A DNA stretch of 64,000 nt from Alkalibacterium putridalgicola (GCF_900109825.1 NZ_FOBL01000005.1:29419-93418), one strand, 5' to 3'; shown: positions 7,627 through 14,875, numbered from the stretch's first letter. Numbers and translations: made by a program. Notes: a model not told the origin generated them from the sequence alone.

Positions 7627-7865
7627 TCCCTATCTTCCTTTCCTGCAACTGCAATCACTCTAGGATAATCAGTGAATGTTCTACCTTGTATCAGCATCCC
7701 GACAACATCATGCCGTTTGCTTTCGTTCTCGCCTGGAGAAGTTACCAAAGGAATCGGCCTGCGTTCCTCTTGAAGCATCATTGATAAGTCAATCACTTGC
7801 TCAGGAGTTAAGAGTAAACTCACATCTCCTTCTGTGGTATAAAGCGTGACTGTAATATTTTTCAT
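7623..7865 (-). CDS. Hypothetical phage early protein
   Basis: 80 residues, not recognised. Begins MKNITVTLYTTEGDVSLLL, a beta hairpin, then a helix (TPEQVIDLSMMLQEE). It ends GKEDRE, identical to the end of the small upstream gene 7862-7954, because 23 bases at the gene junction are duplicated. The junction also supplies the ribosome site for the next gene. Confidence 0.65.
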   Translation of the reverse strand: MKNITVTLYTTEGDVSLLLTPEQVIDLSMMLQEERRPIPLVTSPGENESKRHDVVGMLIQGRTFTDYPRVIAVAGKEDRE

Positions 7866-7954
7866 TCCCTATCTTCCTTTCCTACCTGCATGAGACACAT
7901 GACGCCAACACCGATATACGTTCCAATATATAACCCTAGTACGAGATACATCAT
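7862..7954 (-). CDS. Small phage membrane peptide (30 aa)
   Basis: A 30-codon frame, MMYLVLGLYIGTYIGVGVMC then LMQVGKEDRE. It has one predicted membrane segment with glycines every three to four residues. The start overlaps the stop of the preceding gene (ATGA), the ribosome site is AAGGAG, and its end overlaps the next start by four bases, so it fits perfectly into the chain of coupled genes. Function unknown. Confidence 0.6.
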   Translation of the reverse strand: MMYLVLGLYIGTYIGVGVMCLMQVGKEDRE

Positions 7955-8280
7955 TGGATTGCTCCTTCCAGTTCTTCTATCCCCGATCCAATTTGTCTGT
8001 TTAATAAGCTTTCAACCAACATATGCGTCCCCCATCCATTTAAAGACCAATACGTCTTAATAGATTCGAATCTGTAGGCAATCGGTCGTTGCTCGCATCC
8101 TGATGGTTTCATTCCGAATACAAACATTGCCTTATTTTTATAGCAGACTTTGTAATAGTCATCGCCTTCAAAAACAGCAAATTCCCGTGTCCTGTTAGCT
8201 TTAGCAAATGTGATATCAGGATAATTAACTGGTATGCCTTTAAACTCCTGCGGTTCAGAGAAGAGTGACAACTGTTCCAT
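7951..8280 (-). CDS. Hypothetical phage early protein with N-terminal clamp-binding motif
   Basis: 109 residues, family not recognised. It begins MEQLSLFSEP; QLSLF is an exact sliding-clamp (DnaN) binding pentapeptide placed at the very N-terminus. The body is compact and aromatic (ESIKTYWSLNGWGTHMLVESLL). The start overlaps the stop of the DnaD-like replication gene (TGATG) and follows AAAGGAGC. The position directly after a replication protein makes a role at the fork plausible; that is inference. Confidence 0.7.
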   Translation of the reverse strand: MEQLSLFSEPQEFKGIPVNYPDITFAKANRTREFAVFEGDDYYKVCYKNKAMFVFGMKPSGCEQRPIAYRFESIKTYWSLNGWGTHMLVESLLNRQIGSGIEELEGAIQ

Positions 8281-9206
8281 CAGCCATTTGCTCCTTTCGC
8301 TTCTCTCATCCTTTGAATCATTGCCTTATATTCCGCTTCCTCTTCAGGTGATACCTTTTCATCTTTCTCTGGTTCATAATCATCTCTCGCCCATTTCGGT
8401 AACGATTCGGATCGACTCGTGGATTGACTAGAAAAATTATTCTGTCGTGATTTAGATAATGATTCAGCTTCTGCAGCTTCAACAGTTTTAATATCTTTAT
8501 TCGCCCAACTTTTCATGATTGCCTTGGCATACGAGTATGGAGCGTTCTTTTCAATTGCTTTTTTTAAAGCCAACATAACCACTTCATTGGATAAATCTTT
8601 ACACCACATTTCTATATCTTGAGTGATGTGGCTGTTTGCCATTCCAAAATTATCTTGATAAAAACGATGGACGTTGACGTCGGAATGCTCTTCTTCTACT
8701 TTAGTTTTATTTACTTTAGTTTCCTTTACTTTACTTTGTGGTTTTCTGTTAGTAGGCTGGGCTGATAACTCTTGCTCAGGTTCGTTTTTACTAGTAGAAA
8801 CGTCTGACTGTTCGGGTTTCTTGTCGTAGAAACTATTTAAAGTAGGTCTCGTAGGTGCTTTAGCTTTTCTGTTTTTATAAACATCAGCTATATTATCAAC
8901 AAAGTGTTGACACCAAACGACTTGAGAATTCCACAATTCCCTATCGATTGCATCAAGATCAGCTAGTAAATCCAGTATCTTACCAGCAGATTCATCGTCC
9001 TGGTGAGTTTTTGCTAGTAGAAACTGCCAGTGAGAAGAGTTTCTACAGTCATAAACATGACCGTCCGTTGTTGCTAGTAGCTCTAGCAACTTAAACCAGA
9101 ATGCATAACCATCGTTTCCAAATTTAGATTCCAAAATAAACATCGTTTTTCCGCTATTAGCAATGTGAGGAAAATAATCAACTGTTTGCTTTTTAGGTCT
9201 TGCCAT
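8280..9206 (-). CDS. Phage replication protein, DUF4373/DnaD-like
   Basis: 308 residues from the ATG at 9206, which has a strong AGGAGGTG site. Residues 1-100 (MARPKKQTVDYFPH, FILESKFGNDGYAFWFKLLELLA) are the Lin1244/Lin1753-type N-terminal winged-helix domain of phage replication initiators. A low-complexity linker rich in Lys/Val/Asn follows, then a DnaD-like region (HRFYQDNFG, VVMLALKKAIEKNAPYSYAKAIMKSW) near 195-255 and a charged tail. Such proteins open the phage origin and help load the host helicase. No DnaC-like loader is seen next to it. Confidence 0.8.
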   Translation of the reverse strand: MARPKKQTVDYFPHIANSGKTMFILESKFGNDGYAFWFKLLELLATTDGHVYDCRNSSHWQFLLAKTHQDDESAGKILDLLADLDAIDRELWNSQVVWCQHFVDNIADVYKNRKAKAPTRPTLNSFYDKKPEQSDVSTSKNEPEQELSAQPTNRKPQSKVKETKVNKTKVEEEHSDVNVHRFYQDNFGMANSHITQDIEMWCKDLSNEVVMLALKKAIEKNAPYSYAKAIMKSWANKDIKTVEAAEAESLSKSRQNNFSSQSTSRSESLPKWARDDYEPEKDEKVSPEEEAEYKAMIQRMREAKGANG

Positions 9207-9246
9207 TCTTTCACCTCCTAAAAAGGGGAAACCCCCCCCTCTCTTG
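9207..9246 (-). promoter_or_regulatory. G8-C4 hairpin between recT and replication gene
   Basis: Between the recT stop and the next ribosome site there is, on the coding strand, a run of eight Gs, then TTT, CCCC and five Ts. The G/C runs can fold into a hairpin followed by Ts, an attenuator-like shape directly before AGGAGGTG. The homopolymer is also prone to length change. Confidence 0.4.
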
Positions 9247-10131
9247 TTATTTTGGTGTGATCGTTCCCTCTTTGAACAACTCAGTAGATTCTTCATCATT
9301 TAGGTCCATAGGTCCATTAATTGTCTCTTGCTCTGACTCGTCATCTTCAATCATCTCTGCCTGCTTCAATTCGCCTTTTTCGTCCATCTCTTGGACTGTT
9401 TCGTCAGTTGTAACAGCTTTTTGCATTTCGATAGATAGAATACCCCACTTGGATAACATGTTCTTCAGGACCGTTTTTTGAGCCATTGCGTCATAGTCAG
9501 ATTTCCACACACCTGTTAGCTGTTCTTTATTCTTTGATTTATTATGTTTGACTCTGTGCATCTCTACTTGCTGCTTCGTCCAGTAAACCGTCTTCTCAAA
9601 ACCATTGACTAGTCTGAAATACGCCACGTATCCAATAACCTCATCTGATTCTTTTCCTTCTGGATCGAACTCAAATTCTTCTGTCAGTCTGTTCCAAGAT
9701 TTTAATTCTCCCTCATACACTTCAGTTACATTTAAAGCCATATACTGTCCACTACGTTGAGCCAATTGAATGTAGCCTTTATACCCCAATTGGAATTGAG
9801 CAACCTTCTCATTCCCCTTTTTCCAATCTCTGAAAGGTACGATATAGGCATATCCTAAATTTTTATCAATCGGTAAATCGAGCGTTGCAGCTACCATTGC
9901 ACTCGTTATGATACTCATAGGTTGAGCCTCGGCTAAGTTAGGATCGCCATTAACCATATTGAGTAATGAAGTAGTAAAGCCGCTTGCTTTTTCTTCCAAT
10001 ACTGCCTCAAATCTTTTTTGAACAGCAGGAGAGCTTAATAAAGACTTCAATGTCATTTGCTTAGCATTACTCACCTGGTTATTTCCGTTGGATTTAGATA
10101 TTTGATTTTTTAAACTTGAATTAGTCGCCAT
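9247..10131 (-). CDS. recT: RecT single-strand annealing protein
   Basis: 294-residue phage recombinase that anneals complementary single strands. Seen: the RecT family core with NPYLAEA-like NGDPNLAEAQPMSIITSAMVAA near 65-90, LGYAYIVPF, FQLGYKGYIQLAQRSGQY near 130-150, and a VWKSDYDAMAQKTVLKNMLSKWG segment near 225-245. The C-terminus is acidic, possibly an SSB-contacting tail. It follows YqaJ exonuclease by two bases; the pair forms the Red-like recombination module. Confidence 0.92.
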   Translation of the reverse strand: MATNSSLKNQISKSNGNNQVSNAKQMTLKSLLSSPAVQKRFEAVLEEKASGFTTSLLNMVNGDPNLAEAQPMSIITSAMVAATLDLPIDKNLGYAYIVPFRDWKKGNEKVAQFQLGYKGYIQLAQRSGQYMALNVTEVYEGELKSWNRLTEEFEFDPEGKESDEVIGYVAYFRLVNGFEKTVYWTKQQVEMHRVKHNKSKNKEQLTGVWKSDYDAMAQKTVLKNMLSKWGILSIEMQKAVTTDETVQEMDEKGELKQAEMIEDDESEQETINGPMDLNDEESTELFKEGTITPK

Positions 10132-10133
10132 GA

Positions 10134-11078
10134 TTATTTAATCTCCTTTATGGTTAGTTTTTTATAAGATGACACCTTGCTATATTTATCAAACAGTTCA
10201 GGCGCTTCTTTTTTAATTCGTTTTGAATCAATTCGCGTACTTTCAATAGGTCTCCAAGTCACAATGTGACGAGGAGCTATTCCTACCTCTGCCTCTTGAT
10301 CTCCTAGTTGAACTTTGATCATGTTGTCTATCTCTTTAATTGAGGTCTCAACTACTTTCTTTGTTTCTTGTAGTTCTTCTCTCTGATCTAAGAGGTCATC
10401 AATATCTTTCTTAAGAGCTATTTCTTTTCCCGGCTCAGATTTTGCATACCGTTCCTTAATGTAGTCTTCGGTTGACTGACTTCCATCAATCGCAGGAGGA
10501 ATCATTTGTTTAACATTTACTTCCCAAAACTCAACTAATTGTTTCTGGATGATATCGATCAGTTCTTGGTCACGTTCAATCTTCTTCCAGACAAATTTCT
10601 GTCCTCCGATCAGAACAGCGATATAAGCATAGTCTCTATCTAGAACATTCATGTAATGCTGCACCTGACAGATATATTGTTCCGGTATCTCTTCTCCTTC
10701 CCAGCGATCAGCCAGGTACATAGAAGCTGTTTTACACTCTAGAATGGCATCCTCTCCTACTATATCCCTGTCTATATTTGCCGTTAAGAAGGGATATTCC
10801 GAATGTACAAACATTCTATTGGCTCTTCTAACTTTTTTACCCGTGCGTTCTGTAAATTCCTTAGCGACAACTTCTTCCAAAATGTTCCCAAAGTGAGCAG
10901 CATCACTTACATCAGAATCGTCAATTTCAACTTGTCCTGTTTTATCGAGCCATAGCTGATAAGGAGAGTTATATTTATTCAGTCCCAAGATGGTAGCGAC
11001 ATCTGATCCACCTATACCTGACCTTCGCTGTTCCAACCAGTCCCTATGCGTCATACTTCGAGTATCAATAGTTTGCAT
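10134..11078 (-). CDS. YqaJ-family phage exonuclease
   Basis: 314-residue nuclease of the YqaJ/lambda-exonuclease superfamily. Seen: RRSGIGGSDVATILGLNKY at residues 18-36, NILEEVVAKEFTERTG, the catalytic D...ECK around residue 105-118 (GEDAILECKTAS) and the QVQHYMNV motif near 140. It resects double-strand ends 5' to 3' and hands single strands to RecT, encoded directly downstream. The start follows AGGAGGATTAAC. The C-terminal third is a Lys/Glu-rich helical extension. Confidence 0.92.
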   Translation of the reverse strand: MQTIDTRSMTHRDWLEQRRSGIGGSDVATILGLNKYNSPYQLWLDKTGQVEIDDSDVSDAAHFGNILEEVVAKEFTERTGKKVRRANRMFVHSEYPFLTANIDRDIVGEDAILECKTASMYLADRWEGEEIPEQYICQVQHYMNVLDRDYAYIAVLIGGQKFVWKKIERDQELIDIIQKQLVEFWEVNVKQMIPPAIDGSQSTEDYIKERYAKSEPGKEIALKKDIDDLLDQREELQETKKVVETSIKEIDNMIKVQLGDQEAEVGIAPRHIVTWRPIESTRIDSKRIKKEAPELFDKYSKVSSYKKLTIKEIK

Positions 11079-11096
11079 GTTAATCCTCCTAAAATC

Positions 11097-11153
11097 TGTT
11101 ATAATGTTGATAGATAGTTTTTCTTAGACACCTTACCAGAGGTGTCTTTTTTT
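11097..11153 (+). ncRNA. Putative promoter-terminator mini-transcript unit (copy 2)
   Basis: Same design as 4826-4875: an extended -10 TGTTATAAT (11097-11105) on the plus strand, then a hairpin GACACCT/AGGTGTC (11127-11133, 11140-11146) and seven Ts. The predicted RNA is about 42 nt. It occupies the whole gap between yqaJ and the upstream gene and opposes lytic transcription. Transcription is not proven. Confidence 0.4.
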
Positions 11154-11388
11154 AATAGATTCCTTCATCCCTGCAACGTTCTTCGTAGTAGTCTCTGTCT
11201 TCTTTCAATTCCTCAATAACTACATGCGCCTCGTCCAAACGGTTATAAAGCTGATTGACCCATACAAAGCACTCAGCTATTTTAGAATGACCTTCTTTTT
11301 CTGCGATTTCTTCCATTTCTCCAATAGTCTGAAGCATTTGTTCATCATGATCATATTCCTTCATCCGCTTTTCTATTTGTTGTTTCAT
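11152..11388 (-). CDS. Hypothetical phage coiled-coil protein
   Basis: 78 residues from the ATG at 11388; a TTG four codons upstream (11400) is also possible. Unrecognised. Almost entirely helical and charged (EKRMKEYDHDEQMLQTIGEMEEIAEKEG, then VIEELKEDRDYYEERCRDEG), consistent with a coiled coil. It overlaps or abuts the preceding small gene. Confidence 0.65.
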   Translation of the reverse strand: MKQQIEKRMKEYDHDEQMLQTIGEMEEIAEKEGHSKIAECFVWVNQLYNRLDEAHVVIEELKEDRDYYEERCRDEGIY

Positions 11389-11392
11389 ATCA

Positions 11393-11593
11393 TTACCCAA
11401 CTTTCGTTTCTAGGTCTTCTAATATCATGTTGCGCAAAACGATTTTTTCTCTTTCCATCAGTTTATAATCTCGTTCAATATCTTCTCTTGCCTGCTTGGC
11501 TGTTAATCCGTTAGACATGATTCGTTTCCAGTCTTCAAAGGCATGATTAATCAAGACATAGCGCACTTCATTTTTAACGATTCCTATCATCAT
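11393..11593 (-). CDS. Hypothetical phage early protein
   Basis: 66 residues, unrecognised, helical and charged (DWKRIMSNGLTAKQAREDIERDYKLM). The start overlaps the preceding stop (TGATG type) so it is translationally coupled in the early operon. Confidence 0.6.
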   Translation of the reverse strand: MMIGIVKNEVRYVLINHAFEDWKRIMSNGLTAKQAREDIERDYKLMEREKIVLRNMILEDLETKVG

Positions 11594-11778
11594 TCAACAC
11601 TCCAATCTGCTTTAAACGTGAAGTAAGCTACCATTATTAATGGGATGATGAAGAACTCTCCGCCCCAGCTTGGAGTTAATCCCATCGCTAGACGCTGATT
11701 TACTGCATAGTCTCTGGCCAGAATGGTTAATATCAACCCTATAGCGATCAGGGCTATTTCAACTTTTCTTCTTCTCAT
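11590..11778 (-). CDS. Small phage membrane protein (62 aa)
   Basis: Two predicted membrane segments: VEIALIAIGLILTILA near residues 6-21 and FFIIPLIMVAYFTF near 42-55, with a positive N-terminus MRRRK. The ribosome site is AGAGGAAGG. Unrecognised; small two-helix proteins in this part of phages are of unknown role. Confidence 0.65.
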   Translation of the reverse strand: MRRRKVEIALIAIGLILTILARDYAVNQRLAMGLTPSWGGEFFIIPLIMVAYFTFKADWSVE

Positions 11779-11911
11779 TGGCTTCCTTCCTCTCTATTTT
11801 CTTCAACCCAATTTTTATTCCCTTGATGTAAAACTTCTCGAATGCCCAATCTATTTGCAGATAGGTTTCTAATCCTTCAAGTATGATTTTTGCTTTTTCA
11901 TCGTCAGTCAT
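11759..11911 (-). CDS. Small hypothetical phage protein (50 aa)
   Basis: A 50-codon frame, MTDDEKAKIILEGLETYLQ at the N-terminus and a Lys-rich end (KKIERKEANEKKKS). The ribosome site AAAGGAG is seven bases before ATG. Its end overlaps the next gene by 20 bases. It fills the gap 11779-11925 in the operon. Function unknown. Confidence 0.6.
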   Translation of the reverse strand: MTDDEKAKIILEGLETYLQIDWAFEKFYIKGIKIGLKKIERKEANEKKKS

Positions 11912-11925
11912 GATAGTGTCTCCTT

Positions 11926-12201
11926 TCACCATTCATTCATAATTTGATGGATGATCTCTTTAGCTTCATCCGCTGGGTACCAACGTTTTCCCCCCGTACG
12001 CTTAATCATGATGACTTTCATCCGTGGGTCGTTCAAAATTTCTTCTACGCTGTTGGCTCCCATATCCAGTTTCTTTCTTAAAGTAGCTGCAGAAACAAAC
12101 CAAAGTTCATTTATTTCCAATAGTGCCTCTCGTGTTTGCCTTCTCACTTCTTCTCTGACTAACTCATCGTCGATTTTTAACATTGCTTGCATTCGATTCA
12201 C
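11926..12201 (-). CDS. DUF771-family phage protein
   Basis: 91 residues. The pattern of an N-terminal helix, ELWFVSAATLRKKLDMGANSVEEILNDPRM and KRWYPADEAKEIIHQIM fits the DUF771 family of small phage proteins with an excisionase-like winged helix, commonly found beside antirepressors. Start overlaps the Rha/KilAC stop by four bases. DNA binding is probable, target unknown. Confidence 0.7.
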   Translation of the reverse strand: MNRMQAMLKIDDELVREEVRRQTREALLEINELWFVSAATLRKKLDMGANSVEEILNDPRMKVIMIKRTGGKRWYPADEAKEIIHQIMNEW

Positions 12202-12950
12202 TCCTCAATGTCCATTAAAGCCGTTATTCCTCTGTCTTCTAAAATTTCATGAATGAACAATCGACCTTTCTGCGTCCATTTCGTATTCATTTTTGTGTCT
12301 GGTCTACCATCAGAACGCTTGATATTAATTGTTTGAGATTTTGTATATCCGTTATTCATGTGCTCTTTATATAGGATCCACTGGCCGCCTACTTTGTGCT
12401 GTATTCTTTCTTCGTGAAGTATCTTATTTAGTTGCTGTGGTGACATGCCATAATCTGCAGCTATTTGACTTGTAGCCAGTAATCCTTTTGATTCAAGTAT
12501 TGTATCCAGATAACTTATCTTCGGTTCATATTCTGCTATCAACTGCGCTTGCACTTCATTCTGATCAGCAAGGTATTTTAACTGTCGCTGCTCTTCAATC
12601 CAGCGCTCTGCTCGTTTGATCGGATCCTCAATCATGTAGCTAGATTGGTTTTGTTCCATTTCGTTGAATCGCTTAACATATAACGCTGTGAATATAGTCC
12701 CCTTTTTACCGATCAGCTTGTTTGCGACCATTTCGCATCCTTGTTTGGTTAATAAAAAACACGGTCTTTCTCGATTGTTAGGATCTATATAAGCTGAATC
12801 GAGGAAGAAATCGCTGTGGGGAACTTTCCCCTCTGCTAAATAACCAATATATTTCCGAATATCTTTCAAGAGTTCGTTATGTTGCTTTCCGATCATTTCC
12901 GCTACTTCTCTTGATTCAATCGTTTGTTTGCTTGTCATTGTCATTAACAT
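12198..12950 (-). CDS. Rha/KilAC phage antirepressor-like regulator
   Basis: 250 residues with two modules. Residues 5-100 (SREVAEMIGKQHNELLKDI, RPCFLLTKQGCEMVANKLIG, FNEME) are the Rha domain of phage regulatory proteins. Residues 145-245 (YLDTILESKGLLATSQIAADYG, MSPQQLNKILHEERIQHKVGGQW) are a KilA-C/ANT DNA-binding domain. Fusions of this type act as antirepressors or early regulators in siphophages. Start at 12950 follows GGAGGGGAATAAC. It follows the second HTH switch. Confidence 0.85.
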   Translation of the reverse strand: MLMTMTSKQTIESREVAEMIGKQHNELLKDIRKYIGYLAEGKVPHSDFFLDSAYIDPNNRERPCFLLTKQGCEMVANKLIGKKGTIFTALYVKRFNEMEQNQSSYMIEDPIKRAERWIEEQRQLKYLADQNEVQAQLIAEYEPKISYLDTILESKGLLATSQIAADYGMSPQQLNKILHEERIQHKVGGQWILYKEHMNNGYTKSQTINIKRSDGRPDTKMNTKWTQKGRLFIHEILEDRGITALMDIEE

Positions 12951-12953
12951 TTG

Positions 12954-13478
12954 TTATTCCCCTCCCATATACTTCTGTCTCTTCCAATGCGGCACTCTCT
13001 GCTGTACTGCAGACATCAAAGATAGATTGACTTTCTCAAGGATCGAAACAATGCAGCGTGTTTCAATAAATACTTCATCTAAAAAGTTGAGAGCGTAATC
13101 TAATATCTCTTCTTTATCTTGTTCAGTTAACGCTTCGCTATTTTTAGTAAGAAGCAACATAGCTCTGTTCTTTCGTGATTTTCGTTCTTCGGTTTCCAAT
13201 TTATGGATGATATCCAATGTGTGAGGTGATTGCTGATAGACGTCTGATCTCATCGGCGGGATCACGCTGAAAACTTTGTGTGACATGTCTTGACTGAAAA
13301 GAGAATCATCCAAATACGTTGCCATGTCTTCCATCGCTTCTACCGGTGCTGGATCGCCTCGGAAATACCCATTAATAGTTGTCTTTGCTCTAAAGGTACC
13401 TTTTGATAGTGTTACTTGCGTCATCCCTTTGCGTTGAATTGCTTCTTTTAATTCTTGATTAATCACTTTGGAACTCAT
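12954..13478 (-). CDS. HTH-like phage regulator
   Basis: 174 residues. The N-terminal 55 residues (ELKEAIQRKGMTQVTLSKGTFRAKTTINGYFRG) look like a divergent XRE helix-turn-helix; the C-terminal 100 residues are helical and not recognised. The start at 13478 gives AAAGGATG a spacing of seven; an ATG nine bases upstream overlaps that site. It overlaps the upstream HTH gene by 20 bases. It could be a co-regulator of the early operon. Confidence 0.65.
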   Translation of the reverse strand: MSSKVINQELKEAIQRKGMTQVTLSKGTFRAKTTINGYFRGDPAPVEAMEDMATYLDDSLFSQDMSHKVFSVIPPMRSDVYQQSPHTLDIIHKLETEERKSRKNRAMLLLTKNSEALTEQDKEEILDYALNFLDEVFIETRCIVSILEKVNLSLMSAVQQRVPHWKRQKYMGGE

Positions 13479-13677
13479 TTTTATCATCCTTTCTTAAATC
13501 GTCTAAGCTGACCTCTAAGGCATCTGCTAACTTACATGCCAGGTCAAAACTAGGTTTCTTAATCTTCCCGTTCTTTAGTGCGCTGATCACTGTATTATTG
13601 ACTCCAGCTTTCTTTGCCAACTGATTTTGATTCCACTCTTTTTCCTTCATCAATTTGTAAACGTTTTTCCACATCAT
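13459..13677 (-). CDS. XRE-family phage regulator (second switch)
   Basis: 72-residue Cro/C1-type HTH: MKEKEWNQNQLAKKAGVNNTVISALKNGKIKKPSFDLACKLADALEVSLDDL. Small single-domain proteins of this kind bind operator palindromes. Its upstream gap holds two 12-bp palindromes spaced 32 bp apart (13741-13752 and 13773-13784) that are likely targets. Separate from the CI/Cro pair at 14618-15393. Confidence 0.85.
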   Translation of the reverse strand: MMWKNVYKLMKEKEWNQNQLAKKAGVNNTVISALKNGKIKKPSFDLACKLADALEVSLDDLRKDDKNEFQSD

Positions 13678-13740
13678 CTAGTATCTCCTTTTCATGTTCG
13701 CGCAACATATTGCGACTGATGGTGTTATTTGTTAAGCTAT

Positions 13741-13784
13741 ACTTATATAAGTCGACCGATACCAACTGAGCGATTTATATAAAT
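13741..13784. promoter_or_regulatory. Paired 12-bp palindromes, probable operator
   Basis: ACTTATATAAGT (13741-13752) and ATTTATATAAAT (13773-13784) share the core TTATATAA and lie 32 bp centre to centre, about three helical turns. They are between the divergent genes 13459-13677 and 13810-13986. A TTGGTA / TATAGC promoter pair for the leftward gene overlaps the first. Binding by the nearby XRE protein is inference. Confidence 0.5.
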
Positions 13785-13809
13785 TAAAGTTGAAAGCGAG
13801 GTGTTACAG

Positions 13810-13986
13810 ATGCCTTTATCAAACGAACAGAGAGCTCATGATTTGACTATCGCTGCATTATCATTTCTACTAGATTCAAATTCACTTGTTAAAGAAAATG
13901 ATGATGGTGATTATCACATTGATATTTATAAAGAGTACAAATCGCTATATGAAGATACTTTAAAGTCAATTAATAAAGATTTTTAA
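13810..13986 (+). CDS. Small hypothetical phage protein (58 aa)
   Basis: MPLSNEQRAHDLTIAALSFLL at the N-terminus, acidic C-terminal half. Start at 13810 preceded by GCGAGGTG. It runs against the leftward early operon. Its last 17 bases overlap, tail to tail, the 3' end of a small leftward gene (13970-14098). Not recognised. Confidence 0.6.
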   Translation: MPLSNEQRAHDLTIAALSFLLDSNSLVKENDDGDYHIDIYKEYKSLYEDTLKSINKDF

Positions 13987-14098
13987 ACCGGCCAATAGTT
14001 TTGCCATCTATCTTTATGTCAATTGGTTTTGGTTTAATCGCTATTCTAGCTAAACCAATAGTTGTGAGGGCGATTAGTGTGATGATCATTTTTTTCAT
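13970..14098 (-). CDS. Small phage membrane peptide (42 aa)
   Basis: MKKMIITLIALTTIGLARIA then a short basic/hydrophilic tail (PIDIKIDGKTIGRF). One membrane segment or signal-anchor at residues 3-18. The ribosome site AAAGGACG is seven bases before ATG; further upstream starts are out of context. It overlaps the convergent gene 13810-13986. Confidence 0.55.
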   Translation of the reverse strand: MKKMIITLIALTTIGLARIAIKPKPIDIKIDGKTIGRFKNLY

Positions 14099-14147
14099 TT
14101 TTGGCGTCCTTTCTTCTGACATATTCTCCATAAAAGGAGGTGATTCT

Positions 14148-14390
14148 ATGGCTACACATGTATACGCTAATATAGTCGGCACTTGGGTAGACTTGACTGA
14201 AGATGACTCTTGCGTAATGGGGCCGCATTTTACTTCTCCCTATATTTGGTGGGAGGAAAATGCAGAAATTTATAGTCCTATACGCAAAGAACAAGAACAT
14301 ACTTTTTATAACCAAGACTACGTACATGTAAGATACAAAAATATCGATTATCGTTTACAACCCTGTCATATACAAATTGTTCAAAAATGA
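14148..14390 (+). CDS. Hypothetical phage protein (80 aa)
   Basis: Start at 14148 follows a near-perfect AAAAGGAGGTGATTCT site; the open frame upstream to 14001 is not needed. Rich in Trp, Tyr and His (SPYIWWEENAEIYSP, EHTFYNQDYVHVRYKNIDYR), it reads like a compact beta fold. Not recognised. It is antisense to the leftward operon and its last ten bases overlap the small gene 14381-14551. Confidence 0.65.
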   Translation: MATHVYANIVGTWVDLTEDDSCVMGPHFTSPYIWWEENAEIYSPIRKEQEHTFYNQDYVHVRYKNIDYRLQPCHIQIVQK

Positions 14391-14551
14391 CGCTTTGCAA
14401 TTTCTTTTATATCTTGGTCGGTGAACTGTAACTCATCGGCCTTTTTTCTATACTGAAACTCAATTTGAACTAAGAGGTCATTCCACTCTCTTTTTGTAAA
14501 TTGTCTTTGGAAATCTAATAATTTCTTCACTTTTTCTTCCATTTCCATCAT
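14381..14551 (-). CDS. Small hypothetical phage protein (56 aa)
   Basis: A 56-codon frame starting MMEMEEKVKKLLDFQRQF, helical and charged, ending KEIAKRHF. The ribosome site AAAGAGGTGAGA precedes two consecutive ATGs. It lies directly downstream of Cro on the same strand and overlaps tail to tail with 14148-14390. Function unknown. Confidence 0.6.
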   Translation of the reverse strand: MMEMEEKVKKLLDFQRQFTKREWNDLLVQIEFQYRKKADELQFTDQDIKEIAKRHF

Positions 14552-14617
14552 TCTCACCTCTTTCCGTATTCGGTTTGTAGATAGTACGTTTAGTTTTCTT
14601 ATAAGATATATTCAAGG

Positions 14618-14851
14618 TTAACTTTTGGTATGTTTTGTATCAAAGTTAATTAAAAAAATATCAGGGAATAAATAATCTAACTCTTTTTCATAAAAAATAG
14701 CGATTTTTTTTGCAGTCTCCGAACTAGGGTTTCTGTTCCCCGCTTCTAACTTTCTTACCATAACTTCAGATATACCAATCTTTTCAGCTACTTCTTTTTG
14801 GGTTAGATTTAATTTATTCCGTTCATTAACTAAGTTATTTCGCTTTTCCAT
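14618..14851 (-). CDS. Cro-like XRE repressor
   Basis: 77-residue single-domain HTH protein: LVNERNKLNLTQKEVAEKIGISEVMVRKLEAGNRNPSSETAKKIAIFY. Divergent from the CI-like repressor across a 167-bp gap with four operators; first gene of the leftward lytic operon, so it takes the Cro position. Its promoter is TTGACG, 17 bases, TAATAT (leftward), with operators over the -35 and just downstream of the -10. Confidence 0.85.
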   Translation of the reverse strand: MEKRNNLVNERNKLNLTQKEVAEKIGISEVMVRKLEAGNRNPSSETAKKIAIFYEKELDYLFPDIFLINFDTKHTKS

Positions 14852-14875
14852 ATCAGCACTCCTTTCTACAGGTTT

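Noticed and set aside
14046..14327. 93-codon leftward frame in the immunity region
   Set aside because: It is the shadow of 14148-14390 and lacks a ribosome site; the shorter frames with good sites explain the region.
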